Under the pieces are notes generated by a model. It saw only the letters and a list, made by a program, of their open reading frames with translations, was not told where the DNA came from and did not search any database. Made by a program: the position numbers and the translations under genes. A DNA stretch of 64,000 bases from Candidula unifasciata (taxonomy: Eukaryota > Mollusca > Gastropoda > Stylommatophora > Geomitridae): contig CAJHNH020006024.1 in NCBI GenBank assembly GCA_905116865.2, positions 508,577-572,576 of the forward strand, written 5' to 3'. Positions 1 through 12,589 of this stretch are shown here, one piece after another (position 1 is the stretch's first letter; each line of letters starts with the position of its first letter).

Positions 1-89
1 ACATTTATGGGGTGACTCATACCATGAAGCCGTTGGAACTCTGTGCTTGTGACTCTGAATGACAAGAACTCCCTGAACAAATAAAAGTG

Positions 90-355
90 TAATGAAGATG
101 TCTTGAAGGAAAATGATTCAGGAAGAGAAGAGCTAATTACCCACATGAGAAGGCGACAATTTACATTCTCTGACCATGTTATAAAAAGAAAAAAACAACA
201 ACAGGAATACACCATGACAATGAGAAAGCTAGAGGGGAAGAGACAGAGAGAGAAAATACTGGATAGTCCGACTTCATGGAAGATTATCTGTGTCAGAGTT
301 CACTGAAAGTACATGAGACAGAAAGTTGTGGATAGACATGACTATGCCATACTGT
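90..355 (+). mobile_element. 3'-terminal fragment of an RTE-like LINE
   Basis: The plus frame reads the C-terminal tail of a non-LTR retrotransposon protein (ITHMRRRQFTFSDHV, then KLEGKRQREKILDS), as at the end of the intact LINE ORF at 12590-15409 (GHVMRRGKIEHVV, REKMLDS). It is closer to the fragment at 44700-45055, so both belong to one subfamily. There is no reverse transcriptase core; it is a truncated relic downstream of the TTBK exons. Confidence 0.75.
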
Positions 356-767
356 AAGGATTGTAAGTATAAAAAGACCTCACTGAAATTCTAACATCAG
401 GGCTACAGACAAATTATAATGTCACAATTGTTTTAAAAAGTCATTTCTCTTTCTTGCTTTCTCTCTGTCGCACAAACTCCTTTTTCCTCCAGTGCTTTTT
501 TTTGGTAAATATAACAAAATCCAAAACTCCTAAACCCTGTACAGGTGCAAACAAAACCAATGCCAATAATTAGGTTTTTCAGGGCCACTGCAGAAATGCT
601 AGGTAAACAGCAACTACGGGATTGTGTAACAGACGCGTATGATGGAAAACAGTGTTTCTGAGCAAAAAGGTTAAGCAATAGAGCATATTATCTTATCATT
701 TTAAAGCTATAAAAAAAAAATCTGCATAAAACTATTAATTTTCGCTTGTTTAAAAGAGATTAGGTTA

Positions 768-2640
<1,873 letters not shown>

Positions 2641-2675
2641 TTAATTGGTAGAGTGACTATTTCTAATGTGGGACA

Positions 2676-2790
2676 GAAGAAGAAGAAGAAGAAGAAGAAG
2701 AAGAAGAAGAAGAAGAAGAAGAAGAAGAAGAAGAAGAAGAAGAAGAAGAAGAAGAAGAAGAAGAAGAAGAAGAAGAAGAAGAAGAGGAGG
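2676..2790 (+). repeat. (GAA)n microsatellite
   Basis: About 36 nearly perfect GAA units, then imperfect GAG/GAA to about 2826. It abuts an AAG-tailed repeat copy (2880-3190, minus orientation) and may be its expanded tail. Confidence 0.95.
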
Positions 2791-2879
2791 AGGATGAGGA
2801 AGACAACGATGAAGAAGAAGAAGAGTTTGCCTATTTTTATCCTCCTGGCCATATGGATGTCTTGTTGACTTTATTGCTG

Positions 2880-3190
2880 TCCCTTTAAGCATGTCCACTA
2901 TCCCACATTGTCTCCCTCTAGAGTACTTCTTCGTGTTCACCTGCTGTAAACTCTGGCAGAAAGTTCTGGGTGTTCATCCACTCCAGACTATAGTCTTGTT
3001 ACAGAATCTGAGTTTTGCGTGCACATCCATTTCACAGATCTGGCTTATCTGTATGCAGACTCTTGGTTCCTTGCCTCTCAGGAAGATGTACTCTGACTTT
3101 GAAAGATGCTCCCAGTTAGTCAACTCCTACAACATACTTGTTGGGGAGGCACTGGGTGTATTCTTGTCTTCCCCACCATGGGGCCCCAGA
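2880..3190 (-). mobile_element. AAG-tailed ~290-bp interspersed repeat (family D)
   Basis: Reverse complement of the family best seen at 36430-36722. Shared landmarks are the accurate-looking blocks around CCTCTCAGG, GTCAACTCCTACAACATAC and GGGGCCCCAGAACCC. No protein and no clear pol III promoter boxes were seen. Other copies are at 4733, 5120, 17760, 36430, 45440 and 46998. Confidence 0.8.
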
Positions 3191-3262
3191 ACCCATTCTT
3201 GGATCCTGCTGAAATTCACATCAACAATTGGCAAGGTTATTATAAAAAACCTGGGTCCACTA

Positions 3263-4732
<1,470 letters not shown>

Positions 4733-4920
4733 TGTCTTCCTTTAAAGTCAGAGTATATCTGCCCGAGAGGCAGGAAACAAGTACTGCATATAAATAAGCC
4801 AGTGAAATGGATGTACACACAAAAATCAGGTCCTGGTGCAAAGCTAAAAGTCTAAATGGACGAACAAACAAGACTTTCCGCCTCTATTCACAGCCGATGA
4901 AGGCAAAGAAGAAGAAGAAT
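4733..4920 (+). mobile_element. Family D repeat copy with AAG tail
   Basis: Shares with 36430-36722 the block starting near CTTCCTTTAAAGTCAGAGT, the CCCGAGAGGCAGGAAAC block, and the end with GGACGAACAA and GCAAAGAAGAAGAAG. Confidence 0.8.
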
Positions 4921-5119
4921 TCATGTGATGACACTTCTTCATGCTAAAATTTTAACTAATTGTCAAAAATGTTCTTTTGCTGTGTTTCTCTCTCTCTCTC
5001 TCTTTGATGGAGCTACATGGAAGAGTGGAAGGCACTGTCGCAGCACAGACTTCATAGATGCATGTGGCCCTCTCAACAACAACAAAAAGAAGACAACTCA
5101 ATAACAGTATCGAATATGG

Positions 5120-5402
5120 GAGGTCCATGTGTGAGTTCCGAGGCCCCATTGTAAGAAAAATAAGAATAGACCCAATGCCTCCCTAACAAGCATGTCGTAG
5201 AAGTCGACTTACTTAGGAGCTTCCTTTGAAGTCAGAGTGTGTCTGCCTGAGAGGCAAGGAACTAATAGTCTGCACACAAAAAAGCCAGATGTGGAAAATT
5301 GATATGCATACAAAACTCAATTCTTGGAACAAGTCCAGTCCAGAAGTGGATGAAAACTAGAACTTTCCCCCACAACCGGTGAACAGAAAGAAGAAGAAGA
5401 AA
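5120..5402 (+). mobile_element. Family D repeat copy with AAG tail
   Basis: Nearly full copy: starts GGTCCATGTGTGAGTTCC, contains CCTGAGAGGCAAGGAACTA, and ends in AAGAAGAAGAAGA. Second copy in the same orientation within TTBK intron 1. Confidence 0.82.
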
Positions 5403-6162
5403 ATGGGATTGTCCTTTCTACATTTAGCTTTCCAGTATACAATTGTATCACTTTTTTTTACAATGTATTACTACCGGTATCACTCACCCTTTTCAACATA
5501 TTCTTTGAAAAATTATATAATACATATACCCTGATCACACACAATTCACAAAAAAGAAAATCACTAATCAATATGCTTTGCCAACATGAATCTTCTGGAT
5601 GAAAGAAAACAATAATGCTCAGCCAGGTTAAATACAACATCTAGAAAACATAGTAGGGAAATCACACAGGGAACAATGGGTGGGGGACTAAAGACAAATC
5701 ATATTATAATTACACTCGCATCACTGCTTTTTACATAGACAAGCATCGCTGTTCACTGGTAAACCATACTCGCACATAAATGTGATGAATTCAAGAGGGT
5801 TGATGAAATAAGACAAACGTCTGGGCAACCATCAGTAACAACCATTTATAAGTTTATTTGTGTATTCAATAAACATCATTTATAAGACAAGAAAGAATGG
5901 CTCTATACTGGACACATCCTGAGAAGAAACAAGCAGAGAATCCCCAAACAGGCACTAAACTGGGGAAAAAAGGCGCTGGGGAAAAGGGGAAGGGCAAAAG
6001 AAACCCTAAAATGAATGTTGATGAGAGAGGCCAAAGGTCCTGGACTGGATTCCAACAAGGATACTGAAGTGACTGCACAGCAGAGAACAGAATGGAGGAA
6101 TAGACTGCGAGCACTATGTAACATATATTGGTACAAGACTATGATAAAAATACTGTACTCAC

Positions 6163-6231
6163 AACTCGGAATCTTTCTTTAACCACTTGATTTATCTGCA
6201 AGAGGTCTTCTGCTGCAGTTGTTGCTGTCAT
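6163..6231 (-). CDS. TTBK: Tau-tubulin kinase, first coding exon with start codon
   Basis: ATG at 6231 opens 23 codons, MTATTAAEDLLQINQVVKER then FRV, ending before the donor GTGAGTA. The VVKERFRV segment matches the short linker that precedes the glycine loop in TTBK proteins. It joins in phase 0 to [10 protein letters not shown] in exon 2. The start is chosen because the ATG 5' of it (around 6270) runs into TGA after two codons. A possible splice acceptor (T-rich tract and AG at 6301-6302) suggests that this exon extends to 6300 as 5' UTR and that another noncoding exon lies further right. Confidence 0.88.
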
Positions 6232-6298
6232 GGTTACGGCAGTGGTGGGCTTGTGTGTCACTCAGAGATGCACATCAACCCATGTTTTATCTTCAGTA

Positions 6299-6306
<8 letters not shown>

Positions 6307-6341
<35 letters not shown>
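6307..6341 (+). repeat. (AT)n microsatellite
   Basis: AT dinucleotide run immediately upstream of the putative acceptor of the first TTBK coding exon, on the opposite strand. Confidence 0.9.
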
Positions 6342-6344
<3 letters not shown>

Positions 6345-6430
6345 TACACAAACAGAATTGTTAGTCTGTTGTAAGAGTTCGAATAAACTGTCAATATCCT
6401 TTACTTAACTCGGCTCTCTTCCGAATAACG

Positions 6431-7407
6431 GTCCCAAATGAACTACACAGACAGTAAAACAAAACAGAGCCTCGCAATGCAGACAGTTAACCCAAACAGA
6501 GCCTCACTCATATGTAAAATTCACATTTCTTTTGCAGCGATTCAACCGTGTTAAAAGTAGGATTAACTGCGGACGACATTTTCGCGAAACGGAACGGACT
6601 TTTTTACGGCGATTACACGGCGGCAAAACTAGGATCAACTGCGGACGAAAAAAATTAGCAACGCGCGAGAATACTCCCGATAGCGCTATCTTACAGCAGG
6701 GCCCAAGTTATATGTAAGTTGTGGACCGCTTTTCGCCGACTATAGTGCCGCCTCCGAGAGTATCCACCGCGCCGCCATGCACGGCGCGAAAGGGGCTAAA
6801 CTAGATGGCTGGGACTCATGAGCAGCAGCTACCGCAGCTCCTGAAGCTTCCTCCAATGTATTTGCTCGTGAGTCCTAGCCATCTAGTTTAGTCCCTTCCG
6901 CGCCGCGCGTAGCGGCGCGGTGGATACTCTCGGAGGTGGCACTATAGTCGCAGGAAAACAGTCATGAGCTACTTCTTCCGTCGCAATGGAAAGTGTTACC
7001 GCATTTGCCACGGTCAAGAGGTCGTCGGGATAGTGGAGCGTCATAGTGGCAGCTGCTGGTTTGAAGTTGTCTCGAGGCGACTGCTGGTTTGAAGTTGTTC
7101 CAAGGCGACATGCGCGTACATTAAAACGCGCATTATTGATTATGTCTCGCCCGGAACTAGAATCGCGGACAAGCCGCGCCCTGTTGAAATAGCGAACAGC
7201 CCGAAAGAACAGATATTCGGGCACTATTTGTAACTTCTGTGCCACAATTTTCACGTATAAAGAATTTCAATGTCGGTAAGTAGTAGAATTCCCCCATTTT
7301 CCTCATACTTTTTGTTCCTTATATTTCCAGAGTTACAGCTTTCAAATGTTTGTAGGGTAGGACGTAATGAGGCTCTGTTTGGGTTAACTGCGTAGTTCAT
7401 TTGGGAC
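6431..7407. mobile_element. Foldback (long inverted repeat) element, copy 1
   Basis: The left end (GTCCCAAATGAACTAC, then GTTAACCCAAACAGAGCCTC) recurs inverted at 7365-7407 (GAGGCTCTGTTTGGGTTAAC, then GTAGTTCATTTGGGAC). In the middle, 6737-6950 is a near-perfect hairpin. The block just outside the left end (CTTCCGAATAACGG) and the central palindrome are shared with the 402-bp element at 20281-20682, so the two are one family. No transposase frame was found. Confidence 0.8.
6737..6950. repeat. GC-rich hairpin core of foldback element 1
   Basis: Left arm begins CGACTATAGTGCCGCCTCCG and right arm is its reverse complement with few mismatches. The inner arms contain CTAAACTAGATGGCT and AGCCATCTAGTTTAG around a spacer of about 40 bases. 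Confidence 0.85.
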
Positions 7408-8880
7408 ATTAACTCACTCTGTCTCAAACAGTGTTTAAAATGTTTATATGCTACCCCATGAATTATATCTGTCTTCTTCAATCTTCCTAGGTTATGTAAC
7501 AACTACTTTAAGGAAATGATAATCTTAGATAAAGAAGTATAAATACTAGTTGTTGGAACATGATAAGACAGTAGAGAGTGTATGAGGAAGATTCTGACAA
7601 GATATCAGACACAGTATGTGGAAGATTCTGACAAGACAGTAGATACAATGTATAGAAGATTCTGACAAGACAAAAGAGTGTCTGAGTAAGATTGTAGGGA
7701 GGGTGTGAGGAAGATTCTGACAAGATAGTATCATAGTAGGAGGCATGAGAAAGATTCCGACAAATCAGTAGAGAGGGTGTGAGGAAGATTATGACAAGAC
7801 AGTAGAGAGGGTGCCAGTGTCAGGCAGATGACAGACTGCCCTCAACAAATTATTAGGAAAGAAGAATTCAACGAATCATGTGGATCAGAATGGCATACTA
7901 AAAAAAAAATCTGGGATAGATTACACTAACATAATCAATGTTATCAGACTCTCCTGTGTCTCTGGTGACGCTTTCTGTTGCCAAAATCGTTCTTCATTTT
8001 CACTAATGGATGTAAACTCCCGACAGAAAGTGTTTATTATATAAATATATATACTGACCATTATATATTATCATATAATTTTCTTCTTATTCTTGCCGGC
8101 TTTAAACTCCGGCGTATTTTGATTTTAAATGACGACTTATACTTATTAAGAATAGGCATAATAAATGACTTAAAGTATGATAATTTATAAACTGGTCAAA
8201 TATTTATTAAAATCACTATACGGACAACTGCTCCAGAGAAAACCAGACTTAGTAGATGTTAACGAATGTGAATAAACGCCAGGTGAAATGAGAAAACGAT
8301 ATATAACAAACCGGTTCATAACTATCAAGGCTAATCGTTCAAGCACTCAAGAATGTTGCCCTAACAACGTCTAGCCCCAGGAAGCAGCCATGTTGAATTT
8401 TTTAAAGGGAGCATTAATTGGACGGAAATGTTATTCCTAACGGGAGTATTCCATTTATCACTCTTTCTTAGCAATATCAGTTGGTTAGAGTCAAGAAGGT
8501 CGACTTCATTACATCTGGTGTGTTCCAAATGGCTTAGTCTCTCCCTGATAGAGTAGTACAAAGCATGAATTCCTTAGCTCCAGCGAAGATCCCGAGAGGT
8601 CTCCCAAACAAATGTACCCGTGAACCGAACGATGCGGTCAGTCAACGAACCCACGACTTTCAGAGCGGGACGCAAACAGCAGGCCACTTCGAGCTGCAAC
8701 TCTTCCAGTAACCCGCCCTGATTGCACCCAATGACTGACTGTTGTTCGTTCAACTATTAACGTTATCTTCCCACATATATCACTGTTTACCTCTTTCTCG
8801 CACACCTTCAACTTATCCTACCACAGCTCTATTATTATCAGTTGCGCCGAGTAAACGAGTAAACAGCAAAGACAGAACAC
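7408..8880. other. Intergenic, no gene recognised
   Basis: 7560-7810 holds loosely repeated units of about 35-45 bp around GGAAGATTCTGACAAGA, a degenerate tandem array. The rest to 8880 shows no recognised gene. Confidence 0.5.
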
Positions 8881-8881
8881 A

Positions 8882-8885
<4 letters not shown>

Positions 8886-8940
<55 letters not shown>

Positions 8941-8981
8941 AATAACTGTCAAGTGTCGCGCTAAATGACCAGTGGAGAAGA

Positions 8982-9017
<36 letters not shown>

Positions 9018-9060
9018 GTAATAACTGTCAAGTGTCGCGCTAAATGACCAGTGGAGAAGA

Positions 9061-9118
<58 letters not shown>

Positions 9119-9230
9119 GTAATAACTGTCAAGTGTCGCGCTAAATGACCAGTGGAGAAGAGTACTCTCTCTCTCTCTCTCTCTCTAGTAATAACTGTCA
9201 AGTGTCGCGCTAAATGACCAGTGGAGAAGA

Positions 9231-9268
<38 letters not shown>

Positions 9269-9311
9269 GTAATAACTGTCAAGTGTCGCGCTAAATGACC
9301 AGTGGAGAAGA

Positions 9312-9342
<31 letters not shown>

Positions 9343-9463
9343 AGTAATAACTGTCAAGTGTCGCGCTAAATGACCAGTGGAGAAGAGTACTCTCTCTCTC
9401 TCTCTCTTTCTCTCTCTCTAGTAATAACTGTCAAGTGTCGCGCTAAATGACCAGTGGAGAAGA

Positions 9464-9513
<50 letters not shown>

Positions 9514-9556
9514 GTAATAACTGTCAAGTGTCGCGCTAAATGACCAGTGGAGAAGA

Positions 9557-9596
<40 letters not shown>

Positions 9597-9637
9597 AATA
9601 ACTGTCAAGTGTCGCGCTAAATGACCAGTGGAGAAGA

Positions 9638-9677
<40 letters not shown>

Positions 9678-9805
9678 AATAACTGTCAAGTGTCGTGCTA
9701 AATGACCAGTGGAGAAGAGTACTCTCTCTCTCTCTCTCTCTCAAGTAATAACTGTCAAGTGTCGTGCTAAATGACCAGTGGAGAAGAGTACTCTCTCTCT
9801 CTCTC
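8886..9805 (+). repeat. Composite satellite: ~47-bp unit alternating with (CT)n
   Basis: Eleven copies of a nearly invariant unit beginning AGTAATAACTGTCAAGTGTC and ending CAGTGGAGAAGAGTA, starting near 8938, 9017, 9118, 9187, 9268, 9343, 9420, 9513, 9594, 9675 and 9744. They are separated by (CT)n runs of variable length. Two diverged units follow, near 9806 and 9941. Only the CT length and a few bases differ between units. Confidence 0.97.
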
Positions 9806-9876
9806 ATAATTATGAAGTGACATGGCAAGTCTCCAGTAAAGAGCACACAACTCTCCTTCACAACTCTCTCCTTCTC

Positions 9877-9884
<8 letters not shown>

Positions 9885-9920
<36 letters not shown>
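9885..9920 (+). repeat. (GT)n microsatellite
   Basis: GT run separating the two diverged units at the edge of the composite satellite. Confidence 0.9.
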
Positions 9921-10002
9921 GCTCTGCTCACTATTTCTCTCACAATTATCAAGTTTCACATTAGGTAACCAGTGAAGCAAAGCACACACAATCTCTCTCT
10001 AC

Positions 10003-10037
<35 letters not shown>

Positions 10038-10079
10038 GTCAGCGAAGAAGAGTACAAGCACACATAAATAATTACCAAA

Positions 10080-10452
10080 GGTTATGCCAAGTAATGAGAT
10101 ATCTGAGAAAGGTTGTCCAAGTGACAAGAAGGGACAAAGTCCGCAATCAGACAATATGTCAAGATCTTGATACCCAGTCCTTACAGACCCAAGTGGATCA
10201 GTCACAGCTACGATGGTTTGGACATGTGTGCAGAATTAGAAACAATCGCTACCATGGCAGGCATGGGAGGCTAAGAACCAAGGAATCAGACCTCCAGGGT
10301 GACCCAGAGTTCGCTGGGAAGACAACATCCGACAGTCGCTAACTGACAGAGGACTGGAATATAACAAAGCTAGGAAGAAAACTGCTGATAGAGACGTCTA
10401 GCAAACCTCTACACCCCAAGGTAAAAGAGGGGCGACTAAGTAAGTAAGTATG
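10080..10452 (+). mobile_element. LINE 3' fragment with AAGT tail
   Basis: Frame reads SQLRWFGHVCRIRNNRY, the common LINE C-terminal motif RWFGHV.R, after VTRRDKVRN. It ends in a short (AAGT)n tail at 10437-10449, as for non-LTR elements that terminate in simple repeats. 5' truncated. Confidence 0.75.
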
Positions 10453-10624
10453 CCCAGTAACAGTTAAAAGCAAGCAGGTTTACGCGCGTGCACACACACA
10501 TATACATACTGCCGATTAGCGCAGATATGCTCAAAGTGCTGCAGGCGTGGTCCTACCTCACAGTAACCGAAGACAATAAACACATTCAGCAGCGATTTTC
10601 AGCCTTGTAGGGGAGGAAGAGGCG

Positions 10625-10735
10625 ACGAACGAACGAACAAACGTTTATTTTCAAAGGGTCACAAATTGGGCACGCAGGCCCTTCTTACATTCAGCCCTTC
10701 CAAACACCCGTCTTTCACACTGCAGCTGAGTTTAC
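10625..10735 (+). repeat. Interspersed repeat (family H)
   Basis: Begins with (CGAA)n, followed by AAAGGGTCACAAATTGGGCA and CACGCAGGCCCTTCTTAC. The same segment recurs at 53495-53580. Identity unknown. Confidence 0.7.
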
Positions 10736-11001
10736 AAGGGGGGCGACGATGTTACAAGGGATGTTGGAGATCCACTGCAGCCAACCTTCACTGTGGAGAC
10801 GGCAACTCAATGACCTCATTGAATGTTTTAAGTGAAGAGCAGTTGTTAATTACAATGCTGTGTTCTCATTTGGGAGACCTGCATTTGATGCCATTTTTTT
10901 TTAACCAAAGTTGACAACTGTAGATGTCAGACCTGCTGACTTTATATATATACACACACACACGCACGAACGCACGCACGCACGTGCACACACACACACA
11001 C

Positions 11002-11894
11002 AAGGTCTGACAATTAAGTAATGAGACTGATTTTATTATGCCATCTATGAATCAAAGAATGGAATCGAAAGAGGCAACCTTCGTCTATGATCTGGCAACT
11101 TTTCATCGCCACCCGATAGGCAGACAACAAACAAGCCGCCATTTTGTTAGCCTAGTCAAAGGTGCAATGTTACGTAATCAGCATGAAGCAGAACAAGCTA
11201 ACATTAAATTCTGTTTAAAACTGGGAAAAAGCGCCATTGCGACAGTTGAACTGATGCGACAAGTTTATGGGGATAATTTTCTCGTGAACAGATATTCAGC
11301 TGGTATGGAAATGATTACTAAAGCAGCTAAACCTTAAGCCCAATTTCTGTTCGTAATAAGGAACATTGCAAAATTCCGAAAACGGATGCGAGAAAAACGT
11401 TGGTCGACTGTGAGGATGATGCTAGATGAATTTAGTGTTAATACAGAGACTATTTGTAAAATTTTAATGGTAGATTTTGGCAAGAAAAAAGTTGCTTGTC
11501 GGTTTGTATTCAACACCTGGCAATTTTTTTTCCTTCTTTATGACAATGCACCAGCTCAAAGGGCGGTAGTTGTGCAGGAATGTTTGGCTCAAAAATTTAT
11601 ATGTGTTCTCAACCGTCCACCCTATTCCCCAGATTTGTCTCCCTGTGACTATTTTCTATTCCCAAAATTAAAGTTGCCATTGAAAGGATGCTTATTTGAC
11701 AATACTGATGACATCCAAAGGGCCGTAACATGGACTTTAAAAACTGCAGTGGCCGCCCCAGTGTTTGTTAGATCGTGCCACTCACTGTATCAATGCACAA
11801 GAGGCTTACTTTGAATAAAATACAGGTTATAGCTTCAACTGTTGATTATTTTAATTTTTATGGAATTAGTCTCATTACTTAATTGTCGGACCTT
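11002..11894 (+). mobile_element. Mariner-like DNA transposon, internally deleted
   Basis: Terminal inverted repeats of 27 bp at 11002-11028 and 11868-11894 differ at one base (AAGGTCTGAC versus AAGGTCCGAC). The interior encodes pieces of a mariner/SETMAR-type transposase. The right end abuts a TATATA run and the left end a CA/TA microsatellite, compatible with a TA target. Confidence 0.93.
11038..11880 (+). pseudogene. Mariner transposase remnant
   Basis: 11038-11337 resembles the N-terminal helix-turn-helix part (IKFCLKLGKSAIATVELMRQ, VYGDNFL). After a frame change, 11386-11814 continues WSTVRMMLDEF and ICKILMVDFGKKKVACRFV, then jumps to YDNAPAQRAVVV and PPYSPDLSPCDYFLFPKLK. DNAPA and the YSPDL.P.DYFLFP signature carry the second and third catalytic Asp in this family. 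The segment with the first catalytic Asp (usually TGDE.W) is missing between the two parts. Frameshift plus deletion make it inactive. Confidence 0.9.
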
Positions 11895-12444
11895 ATATAT
11901 ATATATATTACTGACAGGATTAGGGTGGACCCTAACCCTTACCCTAGCACTTAAACAATTGATGGGTTATGGATGCAACTGAAATGGGAGCATACCTATT
12001 GAGGCCTGTTAGGGTATGTTTTTTTTAAACGCAATCACTAAGATCCATCATTTGGAAGAGAGCCCTGAACACAAGCTTTAGTATTTATTAATGTTAAATC
12101 CCCTGGGGTAGGAGCCTGTCCTACTACTAGGCGTGTCCACCAGGTGGCGGATGGTGGAAAGGCCTCTAGATATAGAGGTTAGCCACGAATATATTGAATA
12201 AGTGGCCGTGGACCAAAACAGGTGATGGTCATTGAGAGGAGGCGAGTTAGTTGGTGGGACAGCTAACTCTATAAAATACCTCAAAACTCTACGACATGGC
12301 CATCGGCGGGTAAGAGGCGCCATAACCTCTCCCCCCTGCTGCCTTGCAGGGTAAGTCTTTTTAGACAAAGGCTATTGGAGTCAAACCATATACAAACCGG
12401 CGAAAGGCAAGGGGAAACCACCGCTGTACTATCCCAAGAAAATC

Positions 12445-12582
12445 ATGCCTCAAAATAATACGTATTCAGATAACGACGTGAATGGGGATTCCGGTGGAAT
12501 CACCTCGTCCGGTAGGGAGCATCATGTTCTACGGGTGATACCCGACCGTCATCCAGCTACTGTAGAAAAAAGTAAATGGTAG
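12445..12582 (+). CDS. Small upstream ORF of the RTE-like LINE (45 codons)
   Basis: ATG to TAG, reading MPQNNTYSDNDVNGDSGGIT at its N terminus; no recognised domain. It lies in the 5' leader, stops 7 bases before the ATG of the large ORF, and is in a different frame. The large-ORF frame is already open from about 12566, so the two frames overlap slightly. RTE-1 of C. elegans is described with a comparably small first ORF. Whether this is translated is unknown; chance is possible. Confidence 0.45.
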   Translation: MPQNNTYSDNDVNGDSGGITSSGREHHVLRVIPDRHPATVEKSKW

Positions 12583-12589
12583 AAACATC

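Noticed and set aside
8886..9805. Regularly spaced unique units reminiscent of a CRISPR array
   Set aside because: Here the long units are the repeats and the spacers are CT microsatellite; the window is animal DNA.
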